This document shows positions 51,865 to 59,542 of a stretch of DNA of 64,000 nucleotides, piece after piece. A model generated the notes under the pieces. That model saw only the letters and a program-made list of their open reading frames with translations. It had not been told where the DNA came from and did not search any database. Position numbers and translations under genes: made by a program. This DNA is from Nostoc sp. ATCC 43529. GTDB lineage: Bacteria > Cyanobacteriota > Cyanobacteriia > Cyanobacteriales > Nostocaceae. The first letter of the stretch is position 1, and each line of letters starts with the position of its first letter. Location: NCBI GenBank assembly GCA_003326205.1, contig LWTK01000039.1, forward strand, positions 1 through 64,000, in the 5' to 3' direction.

Positions 51865-52884
51865 ATGAACTTACCCGCAGCTAGTCGTCTCCAATTCACC
51901 CCTGATTTAAACATTTGCCGCATATTAAATGGTATGTGGCAAGTCTCTGGCGCACACGGGCGCATTAATCCCCAAGCTGCCATTGATAGTATGTTCAAAT
52001 ATTTAGATGCAGGCTTCACAACTTGGGATTTAGCAGATCATTACGGCCCGGCAGAAGATTTTATTGGTGAGTTTCGCTGTCAACTCGTTGATAGCCGTGG
52101 CAAAGATGCTTTATCGCAAATCCAAGCGTTTACAAAATGGGTGCCTCGTCCAGGAAAAATGACGAAAAAATTCGTCGAGGAAAATATTGATATTTCCCTG
52201 AGAAGGATGAATGTGCAATCATTAGATTTAATGCAATTCCATTGGTGGGAATATCGAGATAAAAATTATCTAGATGCCCTCAAATATATGGCAGAACTAC
52301 AAACTGAGGGCAAAATTAAGCATTTAGCTTTGACTAATTTTGACACGGAACACTTAAAAATTATTACCGAAGCAGGCATTAAAATTGTTTCTAACCAAGT
52401 ACAATTTTCACTCGTCGATCGCCGTCCCGAAGTCAAGATGATTGAATTTTGTCAACAGCATGATATCAAACTTTTTACCTACGGTACAGTTTGCGGCGGT
52501 TTGTTATCAGAAAAGTATTTGGGTAAACCAGAACCACGAGGATTTGATTTAGCTACCGCTAGCTTGAAAAAATACAAAAATATGATTGATGCTTGGGGTG
52601 GTTGGCAATTATTTCAAGAGTTGCTTGCTATCCTCAAAGAAATTGCCAATAAACATGGGGTAAGCATTGCTAATGTCGCAGTGCGTTACATTTTAGATCA
52701 ACCAGCTGTGGGAGGTGTCATAGTTGGTGCAAGACTTGGGGTATCCGAACATCTAGAAGATAACGCCAAAGTCTTTAGTTTTAGTTTAGATGCTGAGGAT
52801 GGCGATCGCATTAACGCTGTCTCTCGGCAATCACGCGATTTGTATCAGCTAATCGGCGATTGTGGTGATGAATATCGGCGATGA
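51865..52884 (+). CDS. Aldo/keto reductase
   Basis: 339 residues from the ATG of MNLPAASRLQFTPDLNICRI. AKR barrel features: MFKYLDAGFTTWDLADHYGPAEDFIGEF (catalytic Asp/Tyr), FTKWVPRPGKM with the catalytic Lys, QSLDLMQFHWWEYRDKNYLDAL, and KIKHLALTNFDTEHLKII. It reduces carbonyls with NADPH; the physiological substrate is unknown. Monocistronic between repeats. Confidence 0.9.
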   Translation: MNLPAASRLQFTPDLNICRILNGMWQVSGAHGRINPQAAIDSMFKYLDAGFTTWDLADHYGPAEDFIGEFRCQLVDSRGKDALSQIQAFTKWVPRPGKMTKKFVEENIDISLRRMNVQSLDLMQFHWWEYRDKNYLDALKYMAELQTEGKIKHLALTNFDTEHLKIITEAGIKIVSNQVQFSLVDRRPEVKMIEFCQQHDIKLFTYGTVCGGLLSEKYLGKPEPRGFDLATASLKKYKNMIDAWGGWQLFQELLAILKEIANKHGVSIANVAVRYILDQPAVGGVIVGARLGVSEHLEDNAKVFSFSLDAEDGDRINAVSRQSRDLYQLIGDCGDEYRR

Positions 52885-53104
52885 TATAGCAATTCTATTT
52901 TAGATTTTAAATTTTGGATTTTGGATTGAAGATTCAAAATCCAAAATTTAAATAGCTTTGAAGCCTCTGAATTCATTCTATGACAGCTATTTTCCCAGAT
53001 GTGGAAAAATTCAAATATATCGACCCGCTATAAGTAGAAACTTACTTAGTTGGGCATGGTTGGCAGGAACAGCAACGTCAGGGTGATAAAGCTAGCAGAT
53101 CAGT

Positions 53105-54037
53105 CTAATACCTCGATTGTACCAAGCTAACTAGTAAATTACCTCGGTTGTTCCAAGCTTCATGGAAATCAGGCTTAATTTTTAGTGCCTCTTCGTAAGA
53201 TGCGATCGCTGCTTCATAACGTCCTAAATTGCCTAGCGCGATGCCTCGATTGTACCAAGCTTGATAATAATCAGGTTTAATTTTCAGTGCTTCATCATAG
53301 GATGCGATCGCTATTTCATTTTCATTAAGACTAATTAATAACTTTCCCAGTTCACATAATAAACTTGGCTTTCGACTTGCTGTCTGGAATTTTTCTGTCA
53401 GCATATCTTTTATTTCCAGAAGCTTCTCGATTTTTTTCTCATGACTAAGTTTTAAATATTCTTCATAACCTGCTTTATCCAGGAGACGAGATGATTCTTC
53501 ATCTACTACTTCTCGTGTTGTAGGTAATTCAAACACTCCAGAACGCCAATCAAAAAAATCTGGGGCGCGATGAATAAAATAGTTTATCGAAAATGAACGC
53601 AAAAGAAAAACAAAGCTAATTGGAAAATCATCTCTAAACCGTTCTCGCTGTTGATTTAAATGATTTAAAATATGCGGGACACTCGTTAAATTGCTAAATT
53701 GTCCTTCAGTAATTTCACCAAAAGTTCTTTGTTCATATTTATATAAAGAATATTGCAGACCTTTAATCAATAAAATATCAATTTGCTTATCTTTAATAAA
53801 CTGTGCCACTCGTTCATACAAATTATCAATTGCCTCAACCAAGCGTAAAACTGCAATCTTCTTGTGCGGAATTTCCTGAGGAAGTTTGACAATCAAATTG
53901 TCTGCTTCCAGAGGTGTACATTGGACAAAAAATAAACCAAATCCTGATTTTCGCTTCAGTGCGCGAACCAAATCTTGATAAGCTTCTTCTGGTTCTGGGG
54001 GTAAATCATCATCCCATTCACGTAAATTTGAGTTCAT
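53105..54037 (-). CDS. TPR protein with N-terminal degenerate STAND-like domain, C-terminally truncated
   Basis: 310 residues. Residues 1-200 resemble a STAND/AAA module that has lost its P-loop: GFGLFFVQCTPLEADNLI where Walker A would be, IDILLIKGLQ as the second strand, and HRAPDFFDWRSGVFEL, a motif I recall from inactive STAND proteins. TPR units follow: ASYDEALKIKPDYYQAWYNR and ASYEEALKIKPDFHEAWNNR. After the second unit the frame runs into LVSLVQSRY and stops, while the adjacent DNA encodes AWYNRGI in another frame, so the TPR array seems to have been shortened by recombination. Its start overlaps the ATPase stop by four bases. Confidence 0.65.
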   Translation of the reverse strand: MNSNLREWDDDLPPEPEEAYQDLVRALKRKSGFGLFFVQCTPLEADNLIVKLPQEIPHKKIAVLRLVEAIDNLYERVAQFIKDKQIDILLIKGLQYSLYKYEQRTFGEITEGQFSNLTSVPHILNHLNQQRERFRDDFPISFVFLLRSFSINYFIHRAPDFFDWRSGVFELPTTREVVDEESSRLLDKAGYEEYLKLSHEKKIEKLLEIKDMLTEKFQTASRKPSLLCELGKLLISLNENEIAIASYDEALKIKPDYYQAWYNRGIALGNLGRYEAAIASYEEALKIKPDFHEAWNNRGNLLVSLVQSRY

Positions 54038-55359
54038 GCAAGTTTCGCTACAGCTTCTTTAAATTCTGGAATTCCTTGAATCAATGGATGAATATCATAC
54101 CAACGCTGCATCTCTCCATCATCATCCAAATAGCGGTATTCTAAAAGACAGCGGTTATACATCAAACTCTTATACAAGTCATCATTAATAATCCGTTTAG
54201 AACAAGACACTTCTGCTAACAGAGGCCATTGATGATTTTCCACAGCGCGGCGAAAAGTATCTCTCGCTTGAGTAATTGCTCGTCGCACCGCCTTTTCTGA
54301 AACAGGTAATTCTTCAGTGCGTCCAATAGCATCTTGAGTTAACAATAGCAAATTTCTCACATGACCTCCACTCATTAAACAAAGTCTGTCTAAGGTTTGG
54401 GGACTGTCAAAAATTTCCGTTTCTAGTGATAGTTCTGGTGCAATTTGCCGGACTCTTTTGTTAATTACTTCTTTAACTTTCTTAAGTCCTGGCTGATAAA
54501 CTTCTCCTTTGAGAGTGTTTACCATAATCATCGGCAAAATTTGGGGGTCACCGTAGATATCCCTCAAATCTGTTGCCCTTGTAGAATAAACCATTGAAAT
54601 GGGAACAGTGTAAATCAAATGGCAATCTAAAGCTTGGAGTTGTTCACTGCGGTCTAAAAAAACTTCTTCATGGTTAGTGCGTTCTTTGTCTTTAACTAAT
54701 ACCATCCGGTCTAAGTTATCGACAATTACCGCCAGTTTATTGTAGCCATTAGGTAAGTGCTGTTTTGCATCCACCAGAAACTCATTTAACACCTGAATTA
54801 AAGTTACGGTATAAGGATCGATTTTTTGGCGAATCTTCTGGCGTAATTCCGGAACAGCTCTTAAATTTGCAGTTAATTTAGCAAACTGAGCAATTTGAGC
54901 TTCTACTCCTAGACTGTCAAATTCTATAGGAGTCTGTGCTAAATCTTTTAAATCTTCCCAACGACTTTTTAACCAGTTGAGTATAGGACGAGGACTAGCA
55001 ATTTCTTTTAAATCTTTAAGCAAACGGCGGGTACAGGCGAGGAGAATATCTGTATATTGGGCATCTTCAGAATCGATATCTTCTTCATCAGCCGCAAAAT
55101 ATACAACATAAAATTTGCGATTTTCTAAATATTTCTTTAACCTAAGTAATTCTGTAGACTTACCTGCACCCCGATGACCAGAATACAATTGACAAGTATT
55201 TGTATTTGACAATTGCATCCGATTTCCCAACTCTTGCAAAATATCGGCATCTCCTCGCACATCTTGACAATCTACATATTTTGGATCGCCTGCGGGTAAA
55301 GGTTCAAAGGGATTAAAAGCATTGTAGAGTTTTGCGAGTAAGTCTTGATTATTAAGCAT
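54034..55359 (-). CDS. STAND/AAA-type P-loop ATPase
   Basis: 441 residues. Walker A GHRGAGKS at 61-68; Walker B AVIVDNLDR at 210-218; a downstream LSGGHVRNL-like motif (LMSGGHVRNLLLL) and a C-terminal winged-helix-like part (LLEYRYLDDDGEMQRWYDIHPLIQ). The N-terminus (LAKLYNAFNPFEPLPAGDPKYVDCQDVRGD) is typical of a cyanobacterial/actinobacterial ATPase group related to STAND and Orc/Cdc6-like enzymes. It precedes the degenerate-STAND TPR protein with an ATGA overlap and follows flotillin by 227 bases. Confidence 0.82.
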   Translation of the reverse strand: MLNNQDLLAKLYNAFNPFEPLPAGDPKYVDCQDVRGDADILQELGNRMQLSNTNTCQLYSGHRGAGKSTELLRLKKYLENRKFYVVYFAADEEDIDSEDAQYTDILLACTRRLLKDLKEIASPRPILNWLKSRWEDLKDLAQTPIEFDSLGVEAQIAQFAKLTANLRAVPELRQKIRQKIDPYTVTLIQVLNEFLVDAKQHLPNGYNKLAVIVDNLDRMVLVKDKERTNHEEVFLDRSEQLQALDCHLIYTVPISMVYSTRATDLRDIYGDPQILPMIMVNTLKGEVYQPGLKKVKEVINKRVRQIAPELSLETEIFDSPQTLDRLCLMSGGHVRNLLLLTQDAIGRTEELPVSEKAVRRAITQARDTFRRAVENHQWPLLAEVSCSKRIINDDLYKSLMYNRCLLEYRYLDDDGEMQRWYDIHPLIQGIPEFKEAVAKLA

Positions 55360-55515
55360 AGGTAAAAAATATTGCTATATCGCTCATAATAAATGAGATT
55401 ATATAGCAATTTTACTTAATTTTTGAAAATTCCTATTGTTCAGATATCCGACTTATTTAATAAATCGAGGAATCAATTTTCAGGAATAATTTAGTGCAGA
55501 TAATTGGTGTTGGAA

Positions 55516-55533
55516 GACGCGATAAATCGCGTC
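55516..55533. repeat. GACGCGAT-nn-ATCGCGTC hairpin repeat, copy 3
   Basis: gacgcgataaatcgcgtc, followed by tgtacaagag as in copy 1. It lies in the gap between flotillin and the ATPase gene. Confidence 0.88.
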
Positions 55534-55586
55534 TGTACAAGAGGGGTTTGGTTTGATGCGATCGCTAAACTGTATTCCGAATTATT

Positions 55587-57533
55587 TTAATCAGTTTGTG
55601 TGTTGTTTTCGATGGAGGTTGGTGTTAGAGGTGTTTCTAAGGAAATCTGATTTGGTGTACCAGTTATTACTTGATTATTGCCACGCACTAGCTGATTGAT
55701 TTGACCGATTATTTCACCTAATTTACCTTCATCAAGTAAGGTATTTATTAGCGAAAGCCCGCTAGTAGATAGGAGCAATTTATTAATATCTTGACTGCCG
55801 TTGCTGCCATTTGCGCCAGGGAATGAGTAAATGCGGGTATCTCCTAAAACTCCCGGTTGCGGTGCTAAGGCTGTGACAATTTCTGGTAGTTTATCCGCTA
55901 ATTCTGGCCAAATAGTTGTAATAATTTTGGCGGTGAGATTGGCGTTACTAATAGAATTTTCGGCGGCGATTTTGGCTCGAATACCTTCGGCTTCTGCTAA
56001 AACTTGGTCGCGGTTTGCTGCTGCTAAGGTGCGAATTGCTTCTGCTTCTAATTCTGCTGCTTGTTGGGCAATTTCGGCTTGACGGCGGCGGCGGAAAGCA
56101 TCAATTTCGACAACGTTACGATCGCCAATACTCTTTTCTTGCGCTTCTCGTTCCGCAGCGATAATCGATAGCTGTTTGTTGCGTTCGGCTTTTTCCACTT
56201 CCCCGGCGGTTTTAACTGATTCTTCCGCTTTGGCTTGTTGTGCTTGTGCCACAAAGCTTTCACGTTTTTTATTCGCAATGGCGATCGCCACATCTTCTTG
56301 AGCCAATTTTGCCAGTCGTTCTGACTCAACTATCTGCACTTGTGCTTGTAGTTTTCCTGATTCTACAGTTTGTTGGCGTGTAATCTCTGCGAGTTCAGAT
56401 TCCTGTTTTTGCAATGCTTGTACTACCTTTAGCTGTTTATTGCGTTCTTCCAGAGCAATATCAGCTTCAATTTGACTTTGTTGCACCGATAGTTTTTTGC
56501 GAATTTCTTCTTCTTCAACTGATTTTTCCTGCAAAATTTTAGTCCGCCGCACTGTTGCAGCTTCCCTGTCTTTGGATTCTTGAATTTCCCGTTCTCGCTG
56601 GGCTTTTAGTGCTTCTACTTGTAATTTTTGCTCTAGTTTCGCACTTTCTTGTTCTTGGGCAATTTGGAGCGATCGCTTTTGGGCATCGAGTTCTTTTTGC
56701 TCAATTGTTACTTGTGCTGCTAACTCAACTTCGCGTTTTTGTTGAATCGAACGCTGAATAATTTCGGTGCGTAAACGCACACCTTGAGCATCAAAAAAGT
56801 TATCTGGATCGTAGGTAACACTTTCTAATATTTCGGAGATAGCAATGTTATTTAAAGTTAAGCCGACTTTTTTCAAATCTGTTCCTACCAAGTTCAGCAC
56901 TTCTTGAGCAAACCCCAATTTATCAGAATCAATTTCTGCTAAATCTTTGGTTTTAGCTGCCGCCCTAATTGCGTCATCTGCTCTTTTTTCTAAAGCGTTT
57001 TTTATATCTTCTGGAGTAATTTTTGTTCCATTTTGAGATAGTCTAGCGGCTGCTGTCAAAACATCTTCTTCAGAGGCATTAATACATACATAAAAAGTCA
57101 CTCGGATATCTGCTCTTAAGTAATCTTTAGTCCGCACCGCAAGTTTACCAGTGCGTTCTACATCAATAGAAATTTCTCGCAGAGGTACTCGTGTCAGCTG
57201 ATGGAATCCGGGTAAAACAATACAACCCCCATAGAGAATCACCGCTTTCTTTTTAATAAAAAGACCCCCAGTCCTCACGAAAGCTTCGTTGTTGGGTGTG
57301 ACTACATAAACCCGCGTATAAGCAAACAAGCTGAGTAATAGTAATAAAACTAAGCCAGCAATTACCACTGGAAATACTAATCCACCATTGACTTGAGCAA
57401 AATTAGGCATAACTTTTACTGGAAGTGTTTGGTCAATTAATGTTATTTGTTTTTGTTGTTGTAATTTAATCTCTGGAACTTCAGCTATTTCGACACTCGG
57501 TAAAGACTGGATAAAAGTTAACCAAAAAAGCAT
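55587..57533 (-). CDS. Flotillin (YqiK/FloT-type SPFH protein)
   Basis: 648 residues. A membrane segment (VIAGLVLLLLLSLFAYTRVYVVTP, ~58-80), SPFH domain (PNNEAFVRTGGLFIKKKAVILYGGCIVLPGFHQLTRVPLREISIDV; ADIRVTFYVCINASEEDV), a long Ala/Glu/Gln coiled coil (~265-540), then a Gly/Asn/Thr-rich C-terminal part. Flotillins scaffold membrane microdomains. It starts 11 bases after the NfeD/YqiJ-like gene, the usual flotillin partner. The extended N-terminus before the TM is odd but follows a good aagaggt ribosome binding site. Confidence 0.93.
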   Translation of the reverse strand: MLFWLTFIQSLPSVEIAEVPEIKLQQQKQITLIDQTLPVKVMPNFAQVNGGLVFPVVIAGLVLLLLLSLFAYTRVYVVTPNNEAFVRTGGLFIKKKAVILYGGCIVLPGFHQLTRVPLREISIDVERTGKLAVRTKDYLRADIRVTFYVCINASEEDVLTAAARLSQNGTKITPEDIKNALEKRADDAIRAAAKTKDLAEIDSDKLGFAQEVLNLVGTDLKKVGLTLNNIAISEILESVTYDPDNFFDAQGVRLRTEIIQRSIQQKREVELAAQVTIEQKELDAQKRSLQIAQEQESAKLEQKLQVEALKAQREREIQESKDREAATVRRTKILQEKSVEEEEIRKKLSVQQSQIEADIALEERNKQLKVVQALQKQESELAEITRQQTVESGKLQAQVQIVESERLAKLAQEDVAIAIANKKRESFVAQAQQAKAEESVKTAGEVEKAERNKQLSIIAAEREAQEKSIGDRNVVEIDAFRRRRQAEIAQQAAELEAEAIRTLAAANRDQVLAEAEGIRAKIAAENSISNANLTAKIITTIWPELADKLPEIVTALAPQPGVLGDTRIYSFPGANGSNGSQDINKLLLSTSGLSLINTLLDEGKLGEIIGQINQLVRGNNQVITGTPNQISLETPLTPTSIENNTQTD

Positions 57534-57544
57534 TTTTTTACCTC

Positions 57545-58237
57545 TTAAGAAATTGAATCTCTACGAGACGAATTATTTAACCAGTGTTCTTCGTCGGGAC
57601 TATCTTTAGCAATAACTACGTAAATTTGCGCCTTATGTTCAATAATTAAAACTCTTTCTCCACGTTCTGGTGCAATAGTTCCCCAGTCTGGGAGAACAGC
57701 ACTAACTGTTAAAAGATTGCGTTTTCTATCAAGCACATCTACTTGTCCAATTTTGCCCTGATTTTCTGTTGGGATATAAGCAGATGTTACAATTCCAACG
57801 CAACCTATTAAGCGATCGCTACTCACATCTTCACCAAACTCTGCAAATATTTTTCCAATTGGTCGCGCGATTAATCCTCCTAATAATAAGCTAAAAATTA
57901 ACGAAACAAATAATATAATGTTCCCAATAAAACCACCAATATTACTATTGGAAACTCCACCAAACCAAACATTCAACATCCACCCCAAAACGCCCCACAA
58001 ACTCAAATCTGTAGCCAGTAACAATATCAATGGAGCTTTCCCAATCCCAGCCCATCCCAGAAATTGCCCAAAGCCCAATTCACTATTGCTATCTGCGTCT
58101 ACATCTGCATCTACATCCACATCTGCATCAATATCAAAATCTTCACCTCCCCCGCCGGAAATTATCATAAAAAAGAACAGCAAAACCCCCATTCCGAGAA
58201 AAATCCAATAGGGCAAGTTGTTTAGACTAAACAGCAT
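57545..58237 (-). CDS. NfeD/YqiJ-like membrane protein with OB-fold domain
   Basis: 230 residues. Hydrophobic segments: WIFLGMGVLLFFFMII (residues ~11-26), APLILLLATDLSLWGVLGWM and ILFVSLIFSLLLGGLI. Between the first and second lies an Asp/Ala/Val repeat (DADVDVDADVDAD), possibly metal-binding. The C-terminal OB-fold-like domain (GCVGIVTSAYIPTENQGKIG; VLPDWGTIAPERGERVLIIEH) is the NfeD type. NfeD-family proteins pair with flotillins. First gene of the operon. Confidence 0.85.
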   Translation of the reverse strand: MLFSLNNLPYWIFLGMGVLLFFFMIISGGGGEDFDIDADVDVDADVDADSNSELGFGQFLGWAGIGKAPLILLLATDLSLWGVLGWMLNVWFGGVSNSNIGGFIGNIILFVSLIFSLLLGGLIARPIGKIFAEFGEDVSSDRLIGCVGIVTSAYIPTENQGKIGQVDVLDRKRNLLTVSAVLPDWGTIAPERGERVLIIEHKAQIYVVIAKDSPDEEHWLNNSSRRDSIS

Positions 58238-58596
58238 AATATTTCGTTAATGATATGTGCTGGTAGTTTGGTAAAATGTAATACTCTGAAACTTGGCTAG
58301 CAAAAGCCGCGACCTCAGAAAAAAGCCAATAAAGATGTACGAATAGGTGGCTTTAAGACTCCTGCTTTAAAAATTCCTGAAATCTGAATTTTGATTCACT
58401 ACTTTATTATACTACATTAATAATACACGGATTCCATATACATTTTATGAATAGTTACTTATAAAAAAGAGAGCTAAAATTATTTATTTGCTAAAATAAT
58501 ACAAATCTTAAGATTTTTCAAAAATTAGCAACGCAAATTCAAAAAATATAAAGATAATTTAATTACCCAAAAATATTTATTTTTTTAATATCTGTT
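58238..58596. other. Divergent AT-rich promoter region
   Basis: No gene, repeat or clear hairpin. Expected to hold promoters for the flotillin operon and the DapF-like gene. Confidence 0.4.
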
Positions 58597-59448
58597 ATGT
58601 ATACTCCAGTGAAATACTCCAAGTATCATGCTCTCGGAAATGATTATTTAGTTATTTCTCCTCAAGATTTGGCATTTGAATTAACCCCAAAAAGAATTGA
58701 GCGAATTTGCCATCGCAACTTTGGAATTGGCTCAGACGGCATTCTGTTTGGCCCCTTACCATCCAACAATGCCAAATTTGGATTGCGGATTTTTAATCCA
58801 GATGGCAGTGAGGCAGAGAAAAGTGGCAACGGGTTGAGAATATTTTCCCGCTATTTGTGGGATAACCAGTTTGTTCGAGAAGAAGAATTTGATATTGACA
58901 CCCTTGGCGGACGAGTCATAGCGCGAGTTGCCCAGTCAGGTAAAAGTGTTCAAGTAGAAATGGGTCGTGTAAGCTTCCAAAGTGAAAAGATTCCGGTGAC
59001 AGGACACTCCAGAGAAGTTCTCAAAGAAAGTATTACCGTTGGCGACCAAACTTTTAGCTTTTGTGCAGCCACTATTGGAAATCCCCACTGCGTTATCCAC
59101 TTACCCGAAGTCACACCCGAAATAGCCAAGCTGTATGGTTCTTTACTAGAAGTTCATCCTTACTTTCCCAACCGTACCAACGTTCAGTTTATGAAAGTTA
59201 AAGACCGGCAAAATATTCAAATTGAGATTTGGGAAAGAGGAGCAGGTTACACCTTAGCATCTGGCAGTAGTAGCAGTGCAGCTGCGGCTGTTGCCCACAA
59301 ATTGAACTTGTGTGATTCAGAGATCGTAGTTCACATGCCAGGAGGACAAATTGCGATCGCCATTAGCGAAGATTTTACAATCACAATGACCGGCGCCGTC
59401 ACCAAAGTAGCTGACGGCCTCATGTCGTCCGAAGTCTTCGAGTATTAA
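58597..59448 (+). CDS. Diaminopimelate epimerase-fold protein lacking both catalytic cysteines
   Basis: 283 residues, normal DapF length. Substrate-contact motifs are present: HALGNDYLVI, FNPDGSEAEKSGNG, GNPHCVIHLPEV, NRTNVQFM and ERGAGYTLASGSS. The two catalytic Cys of DapF (in Q-C-G-N-G and A-C-G-S-G) are Ser76 and Ser222 here. Classical two-base epimerisation of LL-diaminopimelate by a thiolate pair is therefore unlikely; a Ser-based isomerase, a different substrate or a non-catalytic role are open. A separate Cys-containing DapF is expected elsewhere in the genome, as cyanobacterial peptidoglycan needs meso-diaminopimelate. Confidence 0.85.
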   Translation: MYTPVKYSKYHALGNDYLVISPQDLAFELTPKRIERICHRNFGIGSDGILFGPLPSNNAKFGLRIFNPDGSEAEKSGNGLRIFSRYLWDNQFVREEEFDIDTLGGRVIARVAQSGKSVQVEMGRVSFQSEKIPVTGHSREVLKESITVGDQTFSFCAATIGNPHCVIHLPEVTPEIAKLYGSLLEVHPYFPNRTNVQFMKVKDRQNIQIEIWERGAGYTLASGSSSSAAAAVAHKLNLCDSEIVVHMPGGQIAIAISEDFTITMTGAVTKVADGLMSSEVFEY

Positions 59449-59452
59449 ATAT

Positions 59453-59542
59453 CGGGTATGGGGCATGGGGCATGGGGCATTAGGCATTAGTTAATCTCCG
59501 CGTCCCCGCATCTCCCCATCTCCCCAGTCCCAGTCCCCCATT
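59453..59542. repeat. GGGGCAT/CCCCAT purine-pyrimidine repeat tract
   Basis: ggggcatggggcatggggca repeated heptamers, then ccgcgtccccgcatctcccc, pairing in part. Lies between convergent genes. Confidence 0.8.
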
